DNA from: Mallotus nudiflorus
Lineage: Eukaryota; Streptophyta; Magnoliopsida; Malpighiales; Euphorbiaceae
Length of the DNA stretch: 64,000 nt
Direction: 5' to 3'
NCBI GenBank assembly: GCA_947683625.1
Contig: CANTUR010000039.1
Location: 5,270,001 to 5,334,000 of the forward strand
In this document: piece by piece, positions 37,410 through 48,358 of the stretch
Layout of the letters: every line of letters begins with the position of its first letter
Numbering within the stretch: the stretch's first letter is position 1
Notes under the pieces: generated by a model
Seen by the model: only the letters and a program-made list of their open reading frames with translations
Database searches by the model: none
Told to the model about the DNA's origin: nothing
Program-made: the position numbers and the translations under genes

Positions 37410-40285
37410 TCAGACTTCTTGCATGGAAAGGGCAGTGGAAGTGTCTTGAGAAGAGCATAGAGGGAAAATCTCTTCTAATGTCCCATTCATGCAATCCATA
37501 TAGTTGTCGTAGTTCATGCAGTCTTCCATGGTTTCAGACTTTTCCGGCTTTGCCTCTGCTATATTTATCTGTGGAAAGTCTTCTAACTCTAATGGCGGGT
37601 ATGGAAGTTGATAATGCATGTTTGAGTGGCCTGGGATCTGCTGATCCTGCATTCACACAGAGATAGATCATAAGCATCATTAATTTGTTATTATCTTACG
37701 GATGGTAAACGCAGGGTAGGTACCGCATCACCATGTGAAATTAAACCCTAAGCTAACGACCTTTGGGTAGGGAAAAACGAGATAAAGATAGACAATGTGT
37801 TATTGGAAAATGTGACATTTGTGATGTACAGTAGACCCAGGGAAGAAAATCAGGAAGAAAGATAATTGAACTTTGAATGGTGTTTCGAGTCAGTCAAAAG
37901 AAGTTAAAGAAAATAGTGAGAAAAGCTCATTTGAGTTGGTCTAGGAGATTTTTGGATGGAAAACTTTAGAAAAAGATAGAGAGAGTTTATTGCCCTCCCA
38001 AACTTTTGTCACTTTAAGATCAAAAGATTATTTTAAAGGATTTGTTTAATTAATGGACGATTAGATGAAGGACATTGTGCTTTCATTTATGTGTGTATAG
38101 TCTAAACAAAGCTATGGTACGTAGTGGAAAACTAGCCTGACCTTTTTTTAAAAAAAAAAATGAAGTGTGAACATGAAGCTCTAGTGATAAAGCAAGAACA
38201 TTGCTGGAAATGTATTGTTAGCAAAAAAAGATAATTATATATAAACACATATAAAAGAGCTTGCAAAGAAAAGATAAGCATTTTATGAATCTTGTCATGG
38301 CATGGCCCATATAAGTGAACTTTCTCCTTGCCCGTTTAGCTACTATATGATGGTATCTTCTTACATCACCTTTACATTAATGTCATTAACCATAATGCTA
38401 ATTTTGATCGCCATAAAATATTTAAAAATGTTTTAAGTTAAAAATGAAAGAGGTATTTCTTAAATTAAAGTATAATTGTTAGCATATATACCTGAAGTAT
38501 ATTTGAGAAGTCCCCACTAAAGGGGTACATATTGACCGAGCTGTTTGCTTCATCCGAAGCAAATGGAGCTAGTGAATCATCGGCTACTGGAGTGTCAATT
38601 GGTGTTCCTAGAGTTACATCTGAGGATGATGTATCAGAGGGAAATTTAGAATAATAATTATTGAATTTCTCATCTTCAGTTTGGGTCCTTGTAGAAGTTC
38701 CAATCCTACTTGTATCATCTGTCACCCACGTACCATCTTTGTCTATTTGCTCATTTTTCTCTTCTTTTGTTTTGGGTATTTGAACGGTTTTCTTGAAAAC
38801 TCTACAAAGTGCATAGGAATCCTATATAGTGAAAAACCATTAGATTTTATGAAAGAGTAAAATACAAAATTTTACAAAAGCTAGCAAACGCAGAAAGGAG
38901 AAAAAAGAAATATGAACATGACAATTAAAGACACAAGTAAGTACACCTAAAGTCTTGAAACAAAGACTCTTTCATCATATCATGCTGATAAGGCGTTCTT
39001 TATTAAAGAGAAAGATTATAGTAAGAAAAGAAAGATCTAAAAATGATAACGGTGCACGCATAAAATCATGAACAATGATTATGTTTGATGAGATCTATTT
39101 CGCTCTTTCGATCTCGCTAACGCATTTAAAATAAAAGAATCAATCATATATTGTCTCCTGATGCTTTTCTTCTCTTAGACTGCATAAAGTCAAGACTTTG
39201 AACAGCAGTAGCTTTCAGTATATGCTTATTCAAAATGCATTTCCAACCTATATTGTACACTCCTTCAATCTAATAGATTGGCTAATCTATAAATTTTCTA
39301 AAAAAAAAAAAAAAAACTGCTTACGAATTTACATTACCGTATTATTTCTAGGGTTTTCCTAAACACATTTTTTTATGCTTACTTGAAGCTCTGACGTAAT
39401 ATCAAATTCAGCAATCACTCCAACAACTTTTCTGAACCTTATTGAGGAAGAAGTGAACTTTTTCTAAACCCTATTGACCTGTTCGTTTCACAAGAACAAA
39501 CCTGGATGGAAACCCTAATGCATTTAACATATATAATTTCTGTTTTATTTTTTAATTCATCGAAACCCCGTCCAACTTTTTTATTTGCAGATAACGAGAG
39601 GACAGAATGCTTATGAAAATTATTTACCTTTAAACTTGATGAAGCAGTGCCACTTAAAGAGTCGATCAGGCGATATTCGTGCATGATCCAATTGGTTCTA
39701 ATGCCATTAGGAGCTCTACCTTTATAGTATACCAACGTCTTTTTCATCCCTATCGACTGCTTTTGGGAGTGCACTGCTCTATCTTTCCCTGTAGCTTTCC
39801 AGTATCCAGCTCTGGTTGCCCTGTTTGTTCTTGAGCCATTTGGATACTTTTTGTCTCTTGGACTGTAAAAATACCATTCCAAATCCTTACTCGGTAAAAA
39901 TGATTTATCTGCTCACAAGAGGAAAATAAAAAAATTATATTCACAAGAGTCGATACTTCAATTCTTTTCACTTCTTTTAGTTAAATAATCGACAAAAATG
40001 ATTTGATTTGAGCATTAAAAAACAATAATATGCATATTTTAGGGCTAACAATTTAAAGCCAAAGAGGCGCATGATATAAACATGAAAATAGTAACTTGGA
40101 ACAATAGGTATGTATAATATGCATGCACCTGGTAACTCCCAGGGTTCGCATTTGTAGAGATCAACTTCGGGGATAATTTCAAGTTCAATCGATCTGCCAG
40201 TGATTTTTCGATCGAGATAGTAAGCAACAAGCTCTTCATCTGTCGGATGGAACCTAAATCCAGGAGGGAGACTCATGGGAGCCAT
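37410..40285 (-). CDS. NAC-domain transcription factor, 4 exons
   Basis: A plant-specific transcription factor acting in the nucleus, and the only intact gene here. Exons on the minus strand: 40129-40285, 39628-39908, 38492-38821, 37410-37646. All introns are GT-AG (220, 806 and 845 bases). Total 1005 bases, 334 residues. The NAC domain covers about residues 6-158. Subdomain A is LPPGFRFHPTDEELVAYYL, subdomain C has YPNGSRTNRATRAGYWKATG and KDR (the DNA-contacting strand, residues 88-96), D has GMKKTLVYYKGRAPNG and WIMHEYRL, and E has YALCRVFKK at 149-157. The first intron falls after ELP, a position common in NAC genes. The C-terminal 175 residues are Ser/Thr- and acid-rich, as in NAC activation regions. 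No membrane segment is seen. N-terminal MAPMSLPPGF and ELEIIPEVDLYKCEPWELP resemble the Arabidopsis NAC020/045/086 group, two of which control sieve-element nuclear loss. That subgroup link is inference from remembered motifs. Confidence 0.92.
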
Positions 40286-41401
40286 TCAATCAAAGATACA
40301 TAAAAAAAAAAGAGATAGACAGAAGAGACAAATATTTAGAATCAGATGAAACAGAGCAAGTTAGTTTGTACAATGAGCTAATATAGGCCACTGTTAGCCG
40401 GTTATAGTGAGTACAATTAAATATTAGCCCTTAAAATTAAAAATTATTACCATCCAGGCCACTGGTTCTAAGTATTGCCGAAAACACCTAGAAAGAGCAA
40501 TGTGTAAAAGAAAGTGGCATGATTGATAATTATTGGTAGAAATGGGACGTTAAATAATTAAGTGGCTTTAACTTTTGGAGATTCTAAGTGTAAGCCAATG
40601 TGTGAAAACCAACAGAGTAGGATAAGAAGCTTCTCTGCTTTTGTCTGCTCGCAAACGAACAAAAATCACAGCCCCTCCTCAAAAGGCTGTGTGGGGACAT
40701 TCAACCGCCCATACTCCACTGCACTCAATACTAGGCCTTTCCCCTCTCATTATTATTATTATTATTTTAATACTTTTTTTAACCAATTATTTAAGGAAAA
40801 AGATGATTGGTGCGGCATGCACTGAAACCAATTTAGCGCACAATTTAGCACAGGAAATATAAAGGTTATTTCCATTTACAGTTTATAATTTATAATTTAT
40901 TTATCATTATGGTCTCAAAACATGAATTGAAAATATAAAAATTTTTTACCTTTAATTCAATAACGGTAATTTTTCATTCGTTAATTTTCTAATAAAATCA
41001 ACACTGAAATATTAACATGGATAAATAAAGAAATAATGTAGCAAAATTATTTTTTAATAATGAATTAAAAGTCACATGGCCGTATAAAACTTTGCTATGT
41101 AAATAAAAAAACACCCTACATAGCATGTCCTATGGTTCTTGATTGAAAATAGATTTACAAGATTATCATCCTTTTTATTTGTTCATGTCATCATTTTGGT
41201 GTTGATTTTATTGGAAAACCAATGAATAGGAGATTACCGATACTGAATTAAAAGTGAAGGAATTTTATGTGTCCAATTGATTCTTTAGGACAATAATGAA
41301 AACTGTGTAATAAGTTAGGAACTATGTATGTAAATAACCCAAAATATAATATTGTAAGTGGAGTTCAATTGTAATAAACAAATAAAAAAATACATACAGA
41401 G
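40286..41401 (-). promoter_or_regulatory. Upstream region of the NAC gene
   Basis: The minus strand immediately upstream of the start has a pyrimidine-rich leader (CTCTTCTGTCTATCTC followed by T-run, 40291-40325), typical of plant 5' untranslated regions. TATA-like words are CCTATATTAG (about 40383) and CACTATAACC (about 40405); I cannot choose between them. The start ATG has G at +4. A (TAT)n-type microsatellite is at 40746-40765. Beyond 40860 the DNA is AT-rich with no gene seen. Confidence 0.4.
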
Positions 41402-42243
41402 GTGGATGATACATGCGGGAGTAGAAAAGCATTCAAGACTGACATATGGAAGAGTAGACATAATAGTAAAGTAAACTCAATTAGATATTTTTTTTCTCAT
41501 TGTTTTAAGAGAAAGACTAGTAATAATATGTGTAATAATGTTATGGTGAAGTTGAACAACAATTTGACCAAGTCTCAGCTTGAAATGTTTCAGCCTCAAC
41601 TTGTTCATACTTTGCTTCTCAGGGAGGTTAATCAACAAGCAAAAAATGATATGCGATTTTGTACTAACGGTTATTTTTTAAAAAATTTCTTTAACTAAGT
41701 TTGTCATGTTAGTGGTTTTATCTATTACGGATATGAAGAAGGTTTATGTTGGTTGTCCAAATAATTGTTTGATTAAAAAATACTTTTGATGGTTGTAAAA
41801 AAAATTAAAGAGGGAAGCTGTTGAGGATTCATTCTTAAAAAAAAAAAGAGATGATTGTGATGAAGATGCTTCTAAAATTGGTTTGCTTTATTTTGTTGAG
41901 TTTTTTTTTCTTCTCCAAAGTTTAATTATATTAATATGGATTACTTTATGCAGATTGATAGTGGTCTTTATAATAATTATCCATAGGGGAAAAAGTATTC
42001 AACTTTATTGTTGATTCTATTAAAAGGAAGTTGGTAATAACTCTACTAAGAAGATTTATTACCAACTGGTTGGGTTACCTTCTGTTCTTCAATGTTGATC
42101 TTATGAAGTTTGTGAATTTTGTGAAGGAAAATTGGCTATTTGTGGGGGGCTCTGTTATGCCTCGTATGTTGAGGTGGACATCATGCAACTTTCCAAACTT
42201 TAATTATATGGAGAATGAGATTCTTAATTTTGATGCTTTGTGG
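41402..42243 (+). pseudogene. DUF1985-like (Ulp1/Mutator-associated) pseudogene
   Basis: The first segment (41402-41698) reads QLVHTLLLREVNQQAKNDMR followed by FCTNGYF, the characteristic core of the plant DUF1985 domain (usually LLLREV.Q...WF..NG). After frame changes come KKKLKREAVEDSFLKKKRDD, DASKIGLLYFVEFF, then FMQIDSGLYNNYPWGKKVF (42 kb) and finally VMPRMLRWTSCNFPNF. Each is recognisable in the expected order (LL-YFLE, D-FNSYPWG, PRML-W). DUF1985 occurs in plant proteins fused to Ulp1-like cysteine proteases, many carried by Mutator-like elements. At least two frameshifts and stops are present. The last segment ends at a splice-donor-like GTAAGT (42243), so an intron may follow. I see no protease domain or terminal inverted repeats. 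Confidence 0.6.
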
Positions 42244-42600
42244 TAAGTATTTGAAGTTTTGTTGTACATATTATATACTTAGTTGTTTTTTATTTGTTTG
42301 ATTTTATTTATTTATTTATTTATTTATTTTATTAATTCAATATGACGTTGAAGGATATTTCTTCTTCTTTTGAAGGGGTTTCTCTTTGGATGAGCTAGAT
42401 TTTAGCAATACAAAATGTGAGAAATCCAAACTATCAAGTCAATGTTTGTTGATATTGAACATTTGAGTTTTAATGATTTTTTAACACCTCTTAACTTAAA
42501 AAGATCACAAGTAACTGAAAAGGTTGTTAAGGAGACTAAAACTTTCAAAGAAAAGTTATCTAAAGTTAATAAGACTTAGAATAAAGATTCTTAGTAATAT
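42244..42600 (+). other. Downstream of DUF1985 pseudogene, TTTA microsatellite
   Basis: AT-rich DNA with a (TTTA)n microsatellite at 42304-42330. Possible further short coding traces of the pseudogene (around 42420-42580, KKSQVTEKVVKET-like) are too weak to call. Confidence 0.4.
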
Positions 42601-42744
42601 AAGTTATGTATATTGTATTACATTAAAAGGAATTTATACATAAGTACATAAGTAGTGATAATAATGAAAAGTATAATTGAATATAAATAAAAAGTAAATG
42701 ATAAAAGTTATCACACTAATATATCTAATACACCCCAAGCTGAT

Positions 42745-45700
42745 GGTTAGTGATGGAGTAACCGAAGCTTGGAATAAATCTATGTGAATGAAGGTGTAGG
42801 ATGTGGTTTTGTCAAAATGTCAACTAGTTGGCCTTTGGAAGAGATCGAATGAACTTGGAGCTGTTTGGAAGAGACTTCTTCTCTAACAAAGTGGCAGTCG
42901 ACTTTGACATGTCTTATTCTTGTGCAAAAGGTTGAATTAGAGGAGATGAAAATAGCATTGAGATTGTTGCACTATATTTATAGAGGTCGAGTGACAAGGA
43001 GATGAAGTTCACACAATAATTTACTTAACCATTGAAGTTATAGTGAAGTATTGGCTACTACTTTGAATTCAGTCTGTGTTGATGATCTAGCAACAATGGA
43101 TTATTTCTTAGAGCTCCGTCCAAAAATATTTTGCCCTAAATAAAGCAAGTGTCCTCCTATTGATTTTTTATCATCTAACGACCTTACCCAATCAACATTA
43201 ACATAACTCTCCATATTGAATAAGGTAGTTTTTGAAATCAATAAGCTAAGCACCTAAAAATGTAACTCACTTGGACTATGCATGAACTGTGTCAGTTTCC
43301 CAATAGAAAAGGATAAGTCTGGTCTTATAAATGTAATGTATTGCATAGAGCCACAACATTGGCAATATTGAATAGCTTGGGTAGAAGAGAGAGGAGATGA
43401 CATATTTTTTAATAGTGGTGGTGTTACTGTCATTAGAGTAAAGAGGATTTTACAGAACTCCATGCCTATAGTTTGCAAGAGATTTTGAATGTACTATTGT
43501 TAACTAAGTAACAATCCTTTAGAGTGGGGAAAAAACTTTATGCCTAAAAAATAGTGTAAAGGTCGAGATCACTCAATTTAAAAGCTGATGAGAGTCTAGC
43601 AATAACATCAGTTATTAATGCATTATTATTGGATGTGAGAGCAATATCCTCCATATAGATTATTAAAAAATAAAGTGTGTTATCATTATCATATATAAAA
43701 ACAGATGAATCAGTATAAGACCCTTTGAAGTTTATTAAAGCAAGAAAACTACTTAGTTTTTGAAACTGGGTTGTAAGTGCCTGTTTTAACCCATATAAAG
43801 ACTTATTGAGCTTGCAAACATAATGAGGCAATTCTTTGTCAATAAAGCCTTGATGTTATGACATGTACATTATTTTATTCAAGTGACTATGCAAGAAGGC
43901 ATTACTAACATCAAGCTATTTAATTCTCCATCGATAAGTGATGACCATAGATATAATTATGGGAATGGTTATTAGCTTGATAACAAGCTAAAAAGTTTCA
44001 ATATAGTCATTGTCATGCTCTTATATGTAGCCTTTACCTATATGTCATGCTTTATAGCGCTTTAACCTGCCATCTACTTTCATTTTGATCTAAAATACCC
44101 AATTTGATATTTAATAGAGGAGGAACAAGTGTCCATATACTGATATGATATAGTGCTTGTATTTTATCTTTCATTATTGCTTACCACTCCTTTGATTTGG
44201 ATGCTTTAGTATAGGTTGTTAGTTCAACGAGTGTATCATATTGAACAAGATAGGCATATTTTTTATGCTATGTAGAGTATAGTTGCGAAGCTTTATTAGA
44301 TGATGTCGTTGGGGTATTGTATGAGAGTTTGGTATATGTGGTAAATCAATAAAGAGTTGTAATACATCCAAATTGTATTGATGTATTTATTTTCAGTGGT
44401 GAAGGTAAGATGCATTTAAAAATAGTATTAGGTAAAAAAGTAGTTGAGGGAATGGTTGATAAGGACAAATTTAAAGCAGGTGAAAAAGTGTTACTAATAT
44501 AGAGATTAGAACGTGAGTTAGAGGTAGGTATTAAAGTATTGGATGTATATAAGGATTGAGGAGAGGTTTAAAAAGAAGATGATGTACCTTATGATGTGTT
44601 GGAAATGGTATGAAACTGTGACATTGGCAAAATTAGTTACAACTAAGGTATTGTAGGAGAAATGGAACTCTATGATACCGAAGGAGTGGATGGCACTATT
44701 TGAAATGGAAAAGTGAAATCATCAAACCAAACATGCTGAGCTATATATAGTTGGCCACTATCTTTATATGAGCATTTATAATCAAGATTATTAGTGGAAT
44801 AAAAAATTCACTATTTGGTGCAAAAAGAAAACTTATGTCTATTGTATAGTCAAAGTAATTGATAGATAGCACATCCAAAAATTCGTAAAAATTATATTTT
44901 GGTGGGTGCTTGTACAATAGCTAATATGGAATTGCTTTAGAGAGACCTTTTTGAAGGCATGCAATTAATAAGATACACAACTGTTTCAAATGCAAAATGC
45001 CAATATTTAGAAGGAACACCATTGTACCCAATTAAACTAAGACCAATATCAACTACATAATGGATTTTCCTTGTAGCATTATCATTTTCTTTATGAGTAT
45101 ACAGACAAGCAAGTTTGTGTAAAATGTCAAAATTTTAAAAGATTATGAATAATGGCCTATACTCTCCACCATAGTCCGAGTTAAAAGATTCATTAGAGTT
45201 TAAACTGAGTGAAAATTTAAGGAACATTACTTTCATTATGAATGGGATATAACCAAGTAAACAAAAAGAAACCATTGCTAAAGATATCAAAATATTTATG
45301 TCCATTAGATGAACTCATTACGATTGGTCCCTAAGCATCTGAATAAATCAATTTCAATGGCATTATGTTGTGGTGCTAAGTAGGGGACAGAGAAACACAA
45401 TGAATTTTGCCCTGGTAAAAGCCAGAGCATGCTTTACGCTTGATGATTTTATTGAACATGGCAATTAAAACTGATTAACTAGATGCTTGACCATTGAAGA
45501 TGCATGATGTCCCATTCAAGCATGCTAAGTATCCAATGATGCAAGAAAGGCTATCAAATATGCAGAGGAGTCAATTATTATTGTTTATGTCTTTTAAAGG
45601 CCATTGTCAAAATTTCCCTTTAGCAATTATTTCTTGCTCTAAAAATCCTTAACAAAACTATGTTCATGGTGAAATTAAAAAAAATCATTATCAACACCAA

Positions 45701-45900
45701 ATTTCCTCATCGAGAGTAATGGTTTGGTAATGCTAGCCACATGTAAAACATCACTGAGATTGAATGCATTATTTGTAGTATGCAGAGTGCTCTTGCCCAT
45801 GTGAGAAATAAAGAGACCATTACCATTATCAACAATGACCTTATTCATACCCTTGTAATCAATAGTAGTAATTAAAGTAGAGTGATAAAGTGTGATATGA
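42745..45900 (-). pseudogene. Copia pol (integrase, RT, RNase H), decayed
   Basis: Integrase traces (about 45330-44800) include KYFDIFSNGFFLFTWLYPI, matching the FIDDYSRFTWLYPL-type core. RT (43831-43544) has CKLNKSLYGLKQAL and IIYMEDIALTSNN; the catalytic YVDD is YMED, with the first catalytic Asp changed to Glu. Then MQYITFIRPDLSFSIGKLTQ and FMHSPSE follow (43478-43254). RNase H and the C-terminus (43140-42745) retain NIFGRSSKK, VARSSTQTEF, WLSKLLCEL, CHFVREEV and VDILTKPHPTP. Several stops and frameshifts occur. The RNase H end is better preserved than the integrase. Confidence 0.75.
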
Positions 45901-45999
45901 TAACTTGTGCCTATGTCTGGATACTAAATAGATGAAAAGGATAAACTAGGTGGAGAACTAAGAATAGAATTATGAGCCTATGGAAAAGGAGTAAAAATT

Positions 46000-46911
46000 T
46001 TATTGGTATGGCAATTAGTATTACTATATTAGGCTCATAAGTTACGAGAGCCAAAATGTTAATCAAATCAGTGTCGACAATCAATGGCAATGTGATTTTT
46101 TATAGCATGGAAGAGTGAGAGAAGTTCTAGAAATTGAAATGACCTTAACATCGAGAAAATCTATTGTTGTTATTTGTATGGCTAGTAGTTTATTAAACAA
46201 GGTGATCAGTTAGAAGGGATCATTATTGTGCTTTAAGTAATAATTCATAAGAGACAAGGTGACTATACAAATCATGAAAAGAGGGAGGTTGGAGGCACTA
46301 TTAAAGATCACCAGTGGCTCCACTGAATTTAGCTCCAAGTTAGTGATACATAATCATATTGAATTCAATAAGGGAAAGGGCTTGACCAGCTAAAGTAAGA
46401 GAGTTTGTGACTGTTTTAGCTTGAAAACGAAATTCAAACACTAATTTATATTCTTTATATAGATTATGTAGTTTGATGTAGAGTTATGTTTGTTGAGCAT
46501 TACATATAACCCCATATGTTATTGTAAAAGCATTCCAAACTATAGCTGTGGAGTTCAATTCAATAAGTTAAGGTAAACTTTTTCAGAAATAGAGGTTAAT
46601 AACCATGAAAAGAAATTGATTTTTAAAGAACCATGTAAGATAAGAAAGATTAGGTTGGTTGTCAATTTCTTTAGGCGGTAAAGACTCAAAGCCATTAAAA
46701 ATTCCATGGAAGTTATATAAATTAAGAAGTGGTTGAAACTAAGTTTCTAAGGAATGTAGTTTTGGAGTTTAATTTGATAGAAAAAGTTTGTTCAATGTGG
46801 GAAGGTATTGAGGAAGGAATTAGCAATGGAGATAGTTGCATTAATGAAGAAAGAAAGGTGTTAGAGGATAAAGAAATAGAAGTTGACGTTGAGGAAGTAT
46901 TGGTTGTCATT
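46000..46911 (-). pseudogene. Copia gag, decayed
   Basis: The minus strand from the ATG at about 46910 reads a Ser/Thr-rich leader (MTTNTSSTSTSIS) and then IKLNSKTTFLRN, equivalent to the copia K-L...NF..W motif. After a frame change come PNLSYLTWFFKNQFLF, LNSTAIVWNAFTITYG and then KEYKLVFEFRFQAKTV. These correspond to capsid segments of copia Gag (the STS-VW-L--YG type). Multiple stops follow towards 46000 and no clear zinc knuckle is visible. Confidence 0.6.
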
Positions 46912-46914
46912 TTT

Positions 46915-46926
46915 GCTCTAATACCA
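46915..46926 (-). promoter_or_regulatory. Primer binding site, initiator Met tRNA
   Basis: TGGTATTAGAGC on the minus strand, one C-to-T change from TGGTATCAGAGC, placed 4 bases upstream of the copia gag ATG. Confidence 0.8.
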
Positions 46927-46944
46927 ACTTAAAATATAGATTCT

Positions 46945-48329
46945 TGATGTGTAATATTTACATATTTTCTAAATTGAATTTAATGATTTTTGAATTAATA
47001 GGTAATGTTAATTGGGTAGATTTTAGGTTAATTAGGAAATATTTTTAGTTTAGAGTCTTATTTAGGATTTTATTATTTTTGGTTTAATTTTAGTCAATTG
47101 AAGAGTTTTCTTTAAGTACTTATTAGTGTTTCCCTTTTTTTTAGAAAAGCTTAAAAAGGAAATCCAAAATAGTGAAGGATTGGGGCAACATGGTCATGAC
47201 ATAGGTATGCTTGTGCCCATGTTGTGCATTGGAGGAAGATGCGAAGGAAGCATGACTTGAGACATGACCATTTTAAAAGATGTGTCTACTATTGGACTAC
47301 AAAGAATATAAGATACGGGATAGACATAGTCATGCTTAAAATCATGGCCTCTTCTTTGCAAATTAAAGGAGTTGTAAGACTCAACATGGCTATAGCACAA
47401 TCATGTTTGAAGTCATGTTAGAAAGTGCAAGGATGTGACATGACTGTGTCTAGGCTATGTCGAATAAGAGAATTTTTCCTTTTTAGTAAAAACTTAGGAA
47501 TTTAAGTGCAAGTAGGTTTTCCTTCAGACTTTTTTTTATAAAAGGGATATAGAGGAGCTATTCAAAGGATTCAGGGAGCAATCCTTAAAGCTGAAGATTG
47601 AAGAGCATTTGCAAGATTCAAAAGACTTATTTATATTTTCTTCTTCTTCATCTTTTATTCTTTTAATTATGTTTGTGATTATTGCTATAATTATGTGTGG
47701 ATAAACTCTTTTTAGGGTTTAGGTTAGGAGTAGCTATTCTATGATGTGATAGAATATAAGTTTTATTAATTTGATTTTCAATTAATTCTATGAGTTGCAC
47801 TTAATGTATGCTTTCATTCTTAGCCAAGTTGTTTACATGTTCATAGGTAGATTAACTAATGAGAGTTTAGAGGAATTTACTAGCTTAAGACTCTTAGGAC
47901 TTATACCACTTAACCACAAGAGTAGGCAAGCTCTTTTAGGGTAAATTAATTGTTAAAGAACTTAATGAGTGTTGATTAACTTATTAACCATGAGAGTAAG
48001 TTGGACTTTACTCTTAACATGCTTAACTGAACTCAAGAGAGTCTTTAGATATTTTATAAAAATTACCCTTAACCAAAATTAAGGTGTTTAATAATTAAGT
48101 GTTCATGATTTGATTAGAATAGTGAAACTAAACCTTACCTCTGTGTTTTAACTATTTGATTTTCTCTTATTTTAATTTATTTAGATTTAAATTTTATTTG
48201 CTAAATTACCTTTGTTTGATTTGCTAGCTAAGATTATAAGTAGGAATATTACTATTCAATATTCAATTGTTATGGGAATGATATCTTCTATACTACAATT
48301 AATGATCCGTGCGCTTGTGGGTTTGAACA
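46945..48329 (+). repeat. 5' LTR of large Athila-like element
   Basis: Starts TGATGTGTAATATTTAC and ends GTTTGAACA. It matches 63056-64000 at roughly nine bases in ten. A CATGGTCATGAC palindrome cluster is at 47180-47460. A TATA box TTTATAAAAG is at 47536-47545 (equivalent CTTATAAAAG at 63622-63631), the likely promoter. The 3' half has AATGAGAG-like words (47859, 47988). Confidence 0.8.
47536..47545 (+). promoter_or_regulatory. LTR TATA box
   Basis: TTTATAAAAG after a T-rich stretch, conserved in the second LTR at 63622-63631. It is the expected core promoter for element RNA. Confidence 0.6.
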
Positions 48330-48340
48330 TAATAAGTTTT

Positions 48341-48358
48341 TGGCGCCGTTGCTGGGGA
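48341..48358 (+). promoter_or_regulatory. Primer binding site, Asp tRNA
   Basis: TGGCGCCGTTGCTGGGGA has one change from TGGCGCCGTTGCCGGGGA, the complement of the plant Asp-tRNA 3' end. This primer is typical of Athila and some Tat gypsy elements. Confidence 0.85.

Larger units (their letters stand above)
42600..46927 (-). mobile_element. Ty1/copia retrotransposon, minus strand, decayed
   Basis: On the minus strand the order is Met-tRNA primer site (46926-46915), gag, integrase, RT and RNase H, then a purine-rich CAGCTTGGGGTG at about 42745-42734 and LTR start TATTAGATAT (about 42732-42723). Only about 130 bases of the 3' LTR can be assigned, because its other end near 42600 is not defined. 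The 5' LTR should begin right of 46927, but after 18 bases the Athila-like LTR starts at 46945. That element probably inserted in or replaced the copia LTR. Confidence 0.75.

Noticed and set aside
39750..39971. Minus-strand frame overlapping NAC exon 2 in another frame, and 40562-40862 plus-strand frames
   Set aside because: Shadow of the NAC exon and a promoter-region frame with a microsatellite; no family resemblance and the NAC exons explain the region.
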